Shown here in pieces: positions 24,466 to 32,206 of a DNA stretch of 64,000 nucleotides. The DNA is taken from NCBI RefSeq assembly GCF_025566985.1, contig NZ_JAOQJD010000008.1, positions 1-64,000 of the forward strand, read 5' to 3'. How positions within the stretch are numbered: position 1 is the stretch's first letter; each line of letters opens with the position of its first letter. The stretch comes from Aedoeadaptatus acetigenes (GTDB taxonomy: Bacteria > Bacillota > Clostridia > Tissierellales > Peptoniphilaceae). The notes under the pieces were generated by a model. It searched no databases and was not told where the DNA came from. It saw nothing but the letters and a program-made list of their open reading frames with translations. The position numbers and the translations under genes were made by a program.

Positions 24466-25006
24466 CGAACACCTCCCCGTAAATTCGCTCAAATTCTTCT
24501 ACCGTAATGCCGAAGCTATTGAGCCTGCGCAAAAATTGCTTGCCGTTGCCGTGGCCGATGCCCAATGCCTCGGCCATTTTTTCCCGACGCTCGGCGGCAT
24601 CCGATGCCCCCGTCATGCCGTAGCGAATCATGTCCGCCTTGGTAAATGTCTCCTCGTAGGATTTTTTCATGGGCTTGGCGCGAAAAATCGCTTCCCGAAT
24701 GTCCTCGGGCCGGGCGTTTTCGATGCCGATGTCGTCTTTGTAAAGGGCCTTGTCCTGAGGTAAATAGGCCTGTTTCGGCGATGCCAAAGCCTCCGTGAGG
24801 CGATTTCGGATTTGCTTTCCCATGTAGTCGGGATCCGTGAGAATAATGACGCCGCGGCGCGCTTCCACTTTTTTCAGCTCGCGCAGAAATTTCTCGCCGA
24901 AAGCGTAGCCCCCGGTGGCCATAACGTCGCAATTCAGGGCGCTCTTCACTCGGGCGATGTCGTCTTTTCCCTCGACCACGATCACTTCTTGTATTATTTC
25001 TTCCAT
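24458..25006 (-). CDS. rnmV: Ribonuclease M5
   Basis: A 182-residue Toprim-domain nuclease that matures 5S rRNA precursors. The Toprim glutamate is in VVEGKDDIARV, the D-x-D region is ILTDPDYMGKQIRNRL, and the C-terminal domain (ALGIGHGNGKQFLRRLNSFG) fits RNase M5. The ATG at 25006 overlaps the tatD 3' end by 13 bp with only a weak ribosome site, suggesting translational coupling. It lies between tatD and ksgA as in Bacillus. Confidence 0.92.
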   Translation of the reverse strand: MEEIIQEVIVVEGKDDIARVKSALNCDVMATGGYAFGEKFLRELKKVEARRGVIILTDPDYMGKQIRNRLTEALASPKQAYLPQDKALYKDDIGIENARPEDIREAIFRAKPMKKSYEETFTKADMIRYGMTGASDAAERREKMAEALGIGHGNGKQFLRRLNSFGITVEEFERIYGEVFGE

Positions 25007-25767
25007 TTGTAAAACCGTTTCGTGTTCTCATCCGTGTGGGCCACAAGTTCCGCCACATCCATGGCCCGAAGGGCGGCAATGTTTTTCGCCACATAGGCCA
25101 CGTACTTGGGTTCGTTGCGCTTGCCGCGATTGGGCTCCGGGGTCATGTAGGGGCAGTCCGTCTCCAGAAGGAGGCGATCCATGGGCACGGCCGCCGCCAC
25201 TTTTTTCGGCACCTTGGCGTTTTTAAAAGTGGTCACGCCGCCCAGGGAAATGTAGCACCCGAGGGCCATGAAGCGCGCCATCATTTCCACGGAATAGCTG
25301 TAACAGTGAATGAGTACGTGGTGGCCGGGATGGGCCTCGAGAAAGTCGCGGACGATGTCGTAGGTTTCCTCCGCCGCATCCCTGGAGTGGATCACCAGAG
25401 GCAGATCCACTTCCGCCGCCAAGTCGCACATGGCGCGAAAAACCTCCCGCTGCACGTCGCGGGGTGAATTTTCGTAGTAGTAGTCCAGGCCGCATTCGCC
25501 GATGGCCAGGACCTTTTCGTCCTTTGCCAGGGCAATTAGCTCCTCGCGCACGGCGTCATTGTAATGCTTCGCCTCTTGGGGGTGAATCCCCACCACGGCG
25601 TAAAGGCGGTCGTGCTTTTTCGCCAATTCCGCCACGGCGCGGGATGTTTCCATATCGCTTCCCACATTCACCACGGCGTCGAGGCCGTCTTCTTCCATGC
25701 GAGCGATGATTTCTTCTCGATCCTTGTCAAATGCCTCATTTTCCAAATGGGAATGGGCGTCTATCAT
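24994..25767 (-). CDS. tatD: TatD-family metal-dependent deoxyribonuclease
   Basis: A 257-residue TIM-barrel hydrolase. Metal ligands are visible in IDAHSHLE, the glutamate of IGECGLDYYY, the histidines of LVIHSRDA and LIHCYS, and the aspartate of LLETDCPYMTPEPNRGKRNE. TatD proteins have 3'-5' exonuclease activity on DNA and RNA and have been linked to repair and D-aminoacyl clearance; the biological role here is not fixed. ATG 25767 follows AGGAGG. It is 8 bp after metG, the usual metG-tatD-rnmV-ksgA order of Firmicutes. Confidence 0.92.
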   Translation of the reverse strand: MIDAHSHLENEAFDKDREEIIARMEEDGLDAVVNVGSDMETSRAVAELAKKHDRLYAVVGIHPQEAKHYNDAVREELIALAKDEKVLAIGECGLDYYYENSPRDVQREVFRAMCDLAAEVDLPLVIHSRDAAEETYDIVRDFLEAHPGHHVLIHCYSYSVEMMARFMALGCYISLGGVTTFKNAKVPKKVAAAVPMDRLLLETDCPYMTPEPNRGKRNEPKYVAYVAKNIAALRAMDVAELVAHTDENTKRFYKWKK

Positions 25768-25775
25768 AGATCCTC

Positions 25776-27746
25776 CTAACTGATTTGTGCGCCGGATTTT
25801 AATTGTTCCATGGTGGTGGCCAGGGACAATTTTCCGTCTTCATCTTCCGCCGCAAGTAGCATGCCTTGGGACAGAACGCCGCGCAGTTTCGTGGGCTTTA
25901 AGTTGGCCAAAAGCAAGATTTGTTTGCCCGTGAGCTCTTCTTTCGTGTAATATTCCTTGATGCTGGAGCAGATGACCCGCTTTTCGCCGCCGACGCTGAG
26001 ATTTAATACATAGAGGCGATCGGCATTGGGGTGATCTTCCACGGAATCCACGGTGGCGACGCGAATGTCCAATTTATCGAAGTCGTCGATGGTGATTTCA
26101 GGCTTCAGATCCAAGGCTTCCTCTTCTTCCACCGCTTCGCCTTTGGCGAGTTTTTCCGCCTTCCGCTTTTCAATGAGGGCGTGGTTGGCGTCCCAGAGGC
26201 GCTTCGTTTCTTCTTCGATGTCCAGGCGCGGGAAGATGATCTTCTTTTCGCCCACGTGTTTGCCCGGTTCCAGAAGGCCCCAGCGCGTGGCGTCTTCCGC
26301 TTCGAATTCTTTCGTCGCCGTAATTTGTTCGGCGATGGAGATGGCCGTGTTGTTCATAAAGAAGGACAGAAGGATGGAGACGATGCGCAAGGATTCCGCC
26401 AAATTGTAGAGAACCGTATCAAGCCGTTTCTTTTCGTCTTCGCCGCCCTTGGCCAAGACCCACGGTTCGTTTTCGTCCACATACTTGTTGCTGCGGCGAA
26501 CCAATGTCCAAATGGCTTCCAGAGCTGTGGAGAATTGGTAGGTTCCCATTTCTTTTTCCAGCTCGCCCCAAATGCTCACGGCCAAGTCCTTTAATTCCTT
26601 GTCCACGGCCGTTTCGTCGTGAGGTGCGGGAACGATGCCGTCGTTGTATTTTTCGATCATGGAGACGGTGCGGGACACCAAATTCCCCAAGTCGTTGGCC
26701 AAGTCGGAATTAAGGCGCTTCATAAAGCTTTGTACATTGAAGCTGCCGTCGTGGCCGAAAGAGAATTCCCGTAAGAGGAAGTATTTCAGGGCGTCGACGC
26801 CGTAAAGGTCGATAATGGGTTCGGGGTAAATAATATTGCCTTTGGACTTGCTCATTTTGTCGTCGTCGAAGAGAATCCAACCGTGGCCGAAGATTTGCTT
26901 CGGCAGGGGCAGATCCAGTGCCATAAGCATGGCGGGCCAAATAATGGTGTGGAAACGCATAATTTCCTTGCCTACCAAGTGCACATCCGCCGGCCAGAAG
27001 TTTTTAAATTTCTCGTCGTCGGTGCCCAAGCCCGCGCCGGTGAGGTAGCAGGACAGGGCGTCGATCCAGACATAGATGACGTGTTTGTCGTCAAAGGGAA
27101 CGGGAACGCCCCAGTCGAATGTGGAGCGGGTGACGGACAAATCGTCCAGGCCGTCTTTTAAGAAAGAGTTGATCATTTCGCTCTTTCGATAGGCCGGTTG
27201 AATAAATTCCGGATGATCTTCGTAGTATTGAAGGAGCTTGTCCCGGTATTCGGAGAGGCGGAAGAAATAGCTTTCTTCGTGTTGCAAATGGGTTTCGCGG
27301 CCGCAGTCCGGGCACAAATGGCCTTCCAGCAATTGGGATTCGGCCCAGAAGGATTCGCAGGGCGTGCAGTAGTAGCCTTCGTATTCGCCTTTATAGATTT
27401 CGCCCTTGTCGTAGAGCTTTTGGAACAACGCCTGCACGTTTTTTTCGTGTTGGGGATCCGTGGAGCGCACAAAGGAATCGTAATGGATGTCCATGGTCTT
27501 CCACAAAGCCTTGGTATCGTCGACAATGGCATCGATGTATTCCAAGGGTTCCTTGCCGGCTTCCTTGGCCTTTTCCTGAATCTTTTGGCCGTGTTCGTCG
27601 GTTCCCGTGGTAAACAAGACATTGTAGCCTTGCAGGGTTTTAAAACGCTTCACCGCATCGGCAGCCACGGTGCAGTAGGTGTGGCCGATGTGTAGATTGT
27701 CGCTGGGGTAATAAATGGGCGTTGTAACGTAAAAGTTCTTTGACAT
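25776..27746 (-). CDS. metG: Methionyl-tRNA synthetase
   Basis: A 656-residue class I synthetase that charges tRNA-Met. HIGH motif is NLHIGHTY, the KMSKS loop is DDKMSKSKGNI, and the zinc knuckle has CTPCESFWAE and CPDCGRE, a two-pair site. The last 105 residues are a Trbp111-like tRNA-binding domain (DFDKLDIRVATVDSVEDHPN). The open frame extends upstream to 27815, but ATG 27746 has GGAGG with a 5-nt gap and starts with the family-typical SKNFYVTTPIYYP. The 5' region is too short for a T-box. First gene of a run through tatD, rnmV, ksgA, the ArsR gene and a glutaredoxin. Confidence 0.95.
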   Translation of the reverse strand: MSKNFYVTTPIYYPSDNLHIGHTYCTVAADAVKRFKTLQGYNVLFTTGTDEHGQKIQEKAKEAGKEPLEYIDAIVDDTKALWKTMDIHYDSFVRSTDPQHEKNVQALFQKLYDKGEIYKGEYEGYYCTPCESFWAESQLLEGHLCPDCGRETHLQHEESYFFRLSEYRDKLLQYYEDHPEFIQPAYRKSEMINSFLKDGLDDLSVTRSTFDWGVPVPFDDKHVIYVWIDALSCYLTGAGLGTDDEKFKNFWPADVHLVGKEIMRFHTIIWPAMLMALDLPLPKQIFGHGWILFDDDKMSKSKGNIIYPEPIIDLYGVDALKYFLLREFSFGHDGSFNVQSFMKRLNSDLANDLGNLVSRTVSMIEKYNDGIVPAPHDETAVDKELKDLAVSIWGELEKEMGTYQFSTALEAIWTLVRRSNKYVDENEPWVLAKGGEDEKKRLDTVLYNLAESLRIVSILLSFFMNNTAISIAEQITATKEFEAEDATRWGLLEPGKHVGEKKIIFPRLDIEEETKRLWDANHALIEKRKAEKLAKGEAVEEEEALDLKPEITIDDFDKLDIRVATVDSVEDHPNADRLYVLNLSVGGEKRVICSSIKEYYTKEELTGKQILLLANLKPTKLRGVLSQGMLLAAEDEDGKLSLATTMEQLKSGAQIS

Positions 27747-27814
27747 GTATGCCTCCTTGCATATAGATGATATGCTCGACCATAGAGGATGGCCGAAAAA
27801 AATTTCTTGTAACA

Positions 27815-27843
27815 ATTATACTATCAAGACAAGTTCTGCGCAA
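27815..27843 (-). promoter_or_regulatory. Sigma-A promoter of the metG operon
   Basis: On the minus strand TTGCGC (27838-27843) and TATAAT (27815-27820) with a 17-bp spacer. The leader to metG is about 60 nt and holds no recognised riboswitch. Confidence 0.65.
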
Positions 27844-27923
27844 TAAACCCTCGTCATGCTATACTTTTTATCCCCCCGGCTAAATACCACTCGCCCAATG
27901 AGTCCCGCGCCTTTCTTCCATGC

Positions 27924-27959
27924 AAAAAGCGACGGATGCATTCCATCCGTCGCTTTTTT
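27924..27959. terminator. Terminator after the YitT-family gene
   Basis: AAAAAGCGACGGAT-GCATTCC-ATCCGTCGCTTTTTT, a 14-bp stem with A and T tracts, next to the stop at 27963. Confidence 0.88.
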
Positions 27960-27962
27960 GTC

Positions 27963-28619
27963 TTATGCATTTTTCTCTATGCCGCCTTGGCTTACTTGCC
28001 AAGCCGGTGCCTTCATCTTCAGTTCGAACTGGCCGACTAAGTAAGACGAAACAATGGTCGTCATAAAGGAAAAGACCAGTCGACTCGGCGCGATGTAGCT
28101 TAAGGATAAAGCCAACACCACGGCGTCGGTAAAGAAGTAGGCGCGGGAAATGGGCCACTTTAATTTTTTCGAGATGACCATGGCCAGGGCGTCGTCGCCG
28201 CCGGCGCAGCCCCCGGCTGTCACGGCAATGCCGCAGCCGCAGCCGATAAAGATCCCGCCGGCAAGGGCGGCGAGAGCGGGCAAATGGTACAAATTGGGAA
28301 GGACCGGGCCCATAAAGTTAAAGATCCAATAGAATCCGGAAAAGCCCAAGGTGGCCACCGCCGACTTCTTTAAGAAGCGGGCACCCAACATGGAAAAGCC
28401 CAATGCGTAGCACAAGCCGTCCAGTATGGGCGAAACGTAAGCCAGGTTCATGCCCACGACTTTTTTCAAAAACAGGCCCAGGCCCAAGACGCCCCCCTCG
28501 GTTATTTGAGCGGGCTCGTGGACATTGACTACGCCGAAGGCCATAATGGCGCAGCCCAACATAATTTTAAGGAATTCTTTCTTCGTTAATCCCAGGTTTC
28601 TCAGCAAAGAACTGAGCAT
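27963..28619 (-). CDS. YitT-family membrane protein
   Basis: A 218-residue integral membrane protein with about five hydrophobic segments. The segment FLKIMLGCAIMAFGVVNVHE and the glycine-rich stretch IGCGCGIAVTAGGCAGGDDA fit the YitT/DUF161 membrane domain, in which G-G-x-D is typical. The C-terminal DUF2179 domain of longer YitT proteins is absent. The function of the family is unknown; transport is often presumed. I start at ATG 28619 with AGGAG eight bases upstream, not the GTG at 28628. Single-gene unit with its own terminator. Confidence 0.78.
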   Translation of the reverse strand: MLSSLLRNLGLTKKEFLKIMLGCAIMAFGVVNVHEPAQITEGGVLGLGLFLKKVVGMNLAYVSPILDGLCYALGFSMLGARFLKKSAVATLGFSGFYWIFNFMGPVLPNLYHLPALAALAGGIFIGCGCGIAVTAGGCAGGDDALAMVISKKLKWPISRAYFFTDAVVLALSLSYIAPSRLVFSFMTTIVSSYLVGQFELKMKAPAWQVSQGGIEKNA

Positions 28620-28929
28620 AAATGTCACTCCTAATTCGACGATTAGGGAACCAAAAAAAGACTGCCGCCTTAGGTTCTCCTAAATTCGCAATCTTCGGAT
28701 GGTGTCGATGCTTTTTGTTTTGCTGATTTTTTCTTATAAAAACTCTGAGCCAACAGATGTGCTTAACGGCTCGAAAAATCCCACATCAGGCACTTTTCGA
28801 ACACTCATCGCATACCCTGCATCAGATAAAAACTACCGATCGAATCGGTAACCACCGTAATCAAACAGCACTATCGCAAATAGTTTATCACATCAGCGAT
28901 CTTTATTCAATCGTCTGTGTCGACGGAAA
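28620..28929. other. Intergenic region between the YitT gene and tex
   Basis: About 310 bp. It holds the YitT-gene ribosome site and a small imperfect hairpin TTTAGGAGAACCTAA (minus strand, near 28672-28686). I see no gene, tRNA or known riboswitch. No convincing promoter pair was found by eye. Confidence 0.4.
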
Positions 28930-28957
28930 GAGAAAAGCGGGGATTTCTCCCCGCTTC
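28930..28957 (-). terminator. Terminator after tex
   Basis: On the minus strand AAGCGGGGA-GAAA-TCCCCGCTT followed by TTCTCTTT, just past the tex stop at 28960. Confidence 0.85.
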
Positions 28958-28959
28958 AA

Positions 28960-31023
28960 TTACTCCTTTATATCCAAGGAAATCCTTCCGCGCTCTTTGT
29001 CCACTTTTTCGATGACTACCTTCATGCGGTCGCCGACTTTTAAAAGATTATAGATGGCGGTATTTCTCTTGCCCTTCATTTTTGAAATGTGCAGCAGGCC
29101 TTCTTTCTTTACGCCGATGTCAATAAAGGCGCCGAAGTCCACGACATTTTTCACCACGCCTTCCAGCTCCAGGCCGGGCACCAATTCTTCCATGGTGAGG
29201 GCCGAACGGCGCAGGCCCACATCTTCCGTATCGCCTCGCGGATCGCGGCCGGGTTTTTCCAATTCTTTGCGAATGTCTTCCACGGTAAAGGCCCCTGCTC
29301 CGGCTAGTTTTTCCTTTTCCTCGTCGGTGAGGCTTTCTTCCCTCAGGATCAATTCCGCCAAATCGTAGGATTCCGGGTGGACGCCGGTGCGGTCCAAGAT
29401 GTTTTCGCCGTTTTGTATGCGTAAAAAGCCCGCCGATTGCTCAAAGGCCTTTTCGCCCAGGCCCTTTACCTTTTTTATCTCCCGGCGATTTTTAAAGGCC
29501 CCTTCGCTTTCTCGATAGGCCACGATGTTTTTCGCGAGGTTCGGCCCGATCCCCGCCACAAAGCGCAGAAGGGAGGGCGATGCGGAATTAATGTCCACGC
29601 CCACTTCGTTGACGGCGCCTTCCACTACGCCCTGCAGGCGATCGTCCAGGGCTTTTTTATCCAGATCGTGTTGGTACTGGCCCACGCCGATGTGGCGCGG
29701 CTCGATTTTCACGAGCTCCGCCAAGGGATCCTGAAGGCGTCTCGCGATGGAAATGGCGCCCCGCACGGTGACGTCTAAATCGGGAAATTCTTCGATACCC
29801 AGCTCCGATGCGGAGTAAATGCTGGCGCCGTCTTCGCTTACCACGGCGTAAGCCACGTCCCAGTTTTTCTCCTCGATGAGATTCGAGACGAATTGCTCCG
29901 TTTCGTAGCTCGCCGTGCCGCTGCCGATGGAAATAAATTTCACGCCGTGCTTTAGGACAAGCCGCTCAATGATTTTTTTCGCCTCTTCCACTCTCGCCTT
30001 CGGCGGCGCGGGATAGATGACGGCGTTGTCTAAAAACTTTCCGTTTTCATCCACCACGGCCACTTTGCAACCCGTGCGGTAGCCCGGGTCCAGGCCCAAG
30101 ACCACGTAATGGCCCAGTGGCGGCATAAGAAGAAGAGGCTTTAAATTTTGTGCAAAGACCTCGATGGCATCGGCCTCCGCCCGCTCTTTTAAATCCCGAC
30201 GAATTTCACGCTCCAATGAGGGAAAGAGGAGTCGCTTAAAGGCATCTTCCGCCATGGGAAGAAAGGCGGCACGCTTTTCCTCGGAAGGACCGGCGACCTG
30301 CACGATCATGGAGATCAGCGCCTCTTCGCCGCACTGAATCTTCACCTTGACGGCGCCTTCCGCTTCCCCGCGATTTATGGCGAGAATGTTGTGATTTTTT
30401 ACATCCTTTAAAGGTGCGGTGAAGTCCCCGTACATGGCATAGGCGGGATTCGCCTCCTTGCCTTCTTCCGTGATGAGGGCGCCTCGCCGCCACAGGTAGC
30501 TTTTCAACAAGCGGCGCACCTTGGCATCGTTTGCTACGGCCTCCGCCACGATGTCGCTGACGCCCGGGAGAATTTCTTCTCGCTCAAGGCCTTCAAAGGC
30601 GTCCACGGCGTCTTCAAAATCCTTTAAGGATGCGTCGGACAAAAAGTTTTCCGCCAAGGGCCCCAGACCCTTTTCCATGGCATCTGTGGCGCGGGTTCTC
30701 CGCTTGGGTTTGTAGGGGCGATACAAATCTTCCAAGGTCTGCATGTCCCAGGTAGTGTCGATGGCCGCCCTTAATTCCTCGGTGAGCTTGCCCTGGCTTT
30801 CGATGGTGTTTAACACCGTCTGCCTACGGTCTTCCACCTTTTCCAGTTCTTTTTTTCGACCTTCGATCTTACGAAGGGTCTCGTCTTCGATGCCGCCGGT
30901 CACTTCCTTTCGGTAGCGGGCGATAAAGGGCACGGTATTGCCCTCGTCCAAAAGTTTCAGCGTGGCGTCCATTTGCTCCGGGGCGATGTGAAATTCCCCG
31001 GCTAATATCCTTCCGATGGTCAT
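28960..31023 (-). CDS. tex: Tex-family S1 RNA-binding transcription accessory protein
   Basis: A 687-residue cytoplasmic nucleic-acid-binding protein. The N-terminal helical region contains TVPFIARYRKEVTGG, which is diagnostic. A YqgF/RNase H-like domain follows near residue 315 (VLGLDPGYRTGCKVAVVDENG), then helix-hairpin-helix motifs around 480-550 (LRFVAGIGPNLAKNIV and VKGLGEKAFEQSAG), and an S1 domain at 610-685 (LEGVVKNVVDFGAFIDIGVK). It is slightly shorter than the common 720-770. Proposed roles are in transcription and RNA handling; the exact action is not known. It follows prfB with a terminator hairpin in the 55-bp gap. Confidence 0.92.
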   Translation of the reverse strand: MTIGRILAGEFHIAPEQMDATLKLLDEGNTVPFIARYRKEVTGGIEDETLRKIEGRKKELEKVEDRRQTVLNTIESQGKLTEELRAAIDTTWDMQTLEDLYRPYKPKRRTRATDAMEKGLGPLAENFLSDASLKDFEDAVDAFEGLEREEILPGVSDIVAEAVANDAKVRRLLKSYLWRRGALITEEGKEANPAYAMYGDFTAPLKDVKNHNILAINRGEAEGAVKVKIQCGEEALISMIVQVAGPSEEKRAAFLPMAEDAFKRLLFPSLEREIRRDLKERAEADAIEVFAQNLKPLLLMPPLGHYVVLGLDPGYRTGCKVAVVDENGKFLDNAVIYPAPPKARVEEAKKIIERLVLKHGVKFISIGSGTASYETEQFVSNLIEEKNWDVAYAVVSEDGASIYSASELGIEEFPDLDVTVRGAISIARRLQDPLAELVKIEPRHIGVGQYQHDLDKKALDDRLQGVVEGAVNEVGVDINSASPSLLRFVAGIGPNLAKNIVAYRESEGAFKNRREIKKVKGLGEKAFEQSAGFLRIQNGENILDRTGVHPESYDLAELILREESLTDEEKEKLAGAGAFTVEDIRKELEKPGRDPRGDTEDVGLRRSALTMEELVPGLELEGVVKNVVDFGAFIDIGVKKEGLLHISKMKGKRNTAIYNLLKVGDRMKVVIEKVDKERGRISLDIKE

Positions 31024-31036
31024 GGTTCCTCCATTT

Positions 31037-31063
31037 AAAAAGAGAGGGCAAGCCTCTCTTCTT
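31037..31063 (-). terminator. Terminator between prfB and tex
   Basis: On the minus strand AAGAGAGG-CTTGC-CCTCTCTTTTT. It ends 13 bp before the tex start and overlaps its leader. Confidence 0.7.
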
Positions 31064-31079
31064 ATTCTCTATTCGTGAT

Positions 31080-32189
31080 TTATGCTTCCGCTTTGTCTTC
31101 CAGGTAGGCATTTATGAAGGGATCCAAATCCCCGTCCATGACGCGACTCACATCGCCCATTTCAAAGCCGGTGCGATGGTCTTTCACCATGGTGTAGGGT
31201 TGGAAGACGTAGGAGCGGATCTGAGAACCCCAGGCGATTTGGGAATAGTTCCCCGCCAAGTCCTCGATCTTTTCCTTTTGTTCCTCTTCTTTTAATGCCA
31301 CGAGTTTGGCCTGAAGCATTTTCATGGCCTGCTCGCGGTTTTGAATTTGACTGCGCTCGTTTTGACATTGCACCACGATGCCCGTGGGGATGTGGGTAAT
31401 GCGCACGGCGGAGTCGGTGGTGTTGACGTGTTGGCCGCCGGCCCCGGAGGAGCGGTAGGTGTCGATTTTTAAATCTTCCTGATTGATTTCCACATCCGTA
31501 TTGTCGTCCAGTTCCGGATAGACGTCCACGGAAGTAAAAGAAGTGTGGCGTTTTTTCGCCGCGTCAAAGGGCGAAATGCGCACCAGGCGGTGCACGCCTT
31601 TTTCCGACTTCAAATAGCCGTAGGCGTGGGGACCGGAGATCAGAAGCGTGGCCGATTTAATTCCCGCTTCGTCCTCTTCCAGCATGTCCAGCACTTCCAC
31701 GGAATAGCCCTTGCCTTCGGCGTAGCGCGTATACATTCTTAAAAGCATATTCGCCCAGTCTTGGGCCTCCGTGCCGCCGGCGCCGGCGTGAATGGCGAGA
31801 ATGGCATTGTTCGTGTCGTACTCGCCGTTTAAAAGGGTTTGGATTTTAAAATCGTGGGCCTTTTTTTCAATGGCATCGAGGCTTTTCTTAAACTGATCGT
31901 AGAAACTGAAGTCGTCCTCTTCTTCCATAAGCTCCAACATCACTGCCGACTCTTCCATGGCCTCCATGAGCTCGTCGTAGACGTCGGTGCGGGATTTCAG
32001 GGCGTTTTGCTCGCGGATCACTTTTTGCGCCGCTTCGGAATCGTCCCAAAAGCCGGGCTCCATGGTTTTTTCCGTTAAAGCACGATTCTTTTCCTTCAAG
32101 CCGTCGATGTCGATGCTCTTCGCCAGTCGATCCACCAGCTCTTCAACCGCTTCCAGTCGACCCCGATCCAAAAATAAATTTTGCTCCAT
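31080..32189 (-). CDS. prfB: Peptide chain release factor 2 (no programmed frameshift)
   Basis: A 369-residue class I release factor. The SPF tripeptide that reads UGA and UAA is in RISPFDAAKKRHTSF, and the catalytic GGQ is in SSGAGGQHVNTTDSA. The N-terminal coiled domain runs to about residue 100. ATG 32189 has AAAGGA upstream. In many bacteria a CTT-TGA-C site near codon 25 forces a +1 shift; here codons 23-33 (LAKSIDIDGLK) are read straight through, so this gene lacks that autoregulation. It is 17 bp after secA. Confidence 0.94.
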   Translation of the reverse strand: MEQNLFLDRGRLEAVEELVDRLAKSIDIDGLKEKNRALTEKTMEPGFWDDSEAAQKVIREQNALKSRTDVYDELMEAMEESAVMLELMEEEDDFSFYDQFKKSLDAIEKKAHDFKIQTLLNGEYDTNNAILAIHAGAGGTEAQDWANMLLRMYTRYAEGKGYSVEVLDMLEEDEAGIKSATLLISGPHAYGYLKSEKGVHRLVRISPFDAAKKRHTSFTSVDVYPELDDNTDVEINQEDLKIDTYRSSGAGGQHVNTTDSAVRITHIPTGIVVQCQNERSQIQNREQAMKMLQAKLVALKEEEQKEKIEDLAGNYSQIAWGSQIRSYVFQPYTMVKDHRTGFEMGDVSRVMDGDLDPFINAYLEDKAEA

Positions 32190-32206
32190 AGGGTTCCTTT
32201 CCGGAC

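Noticed and set aside
27747..27860. Possible T-box or SAM riboswitch before metG
   Set aside because: The leader is about 60 nt after the mapped promoter, with no specifier loop, T-box sequence or antiterminator.
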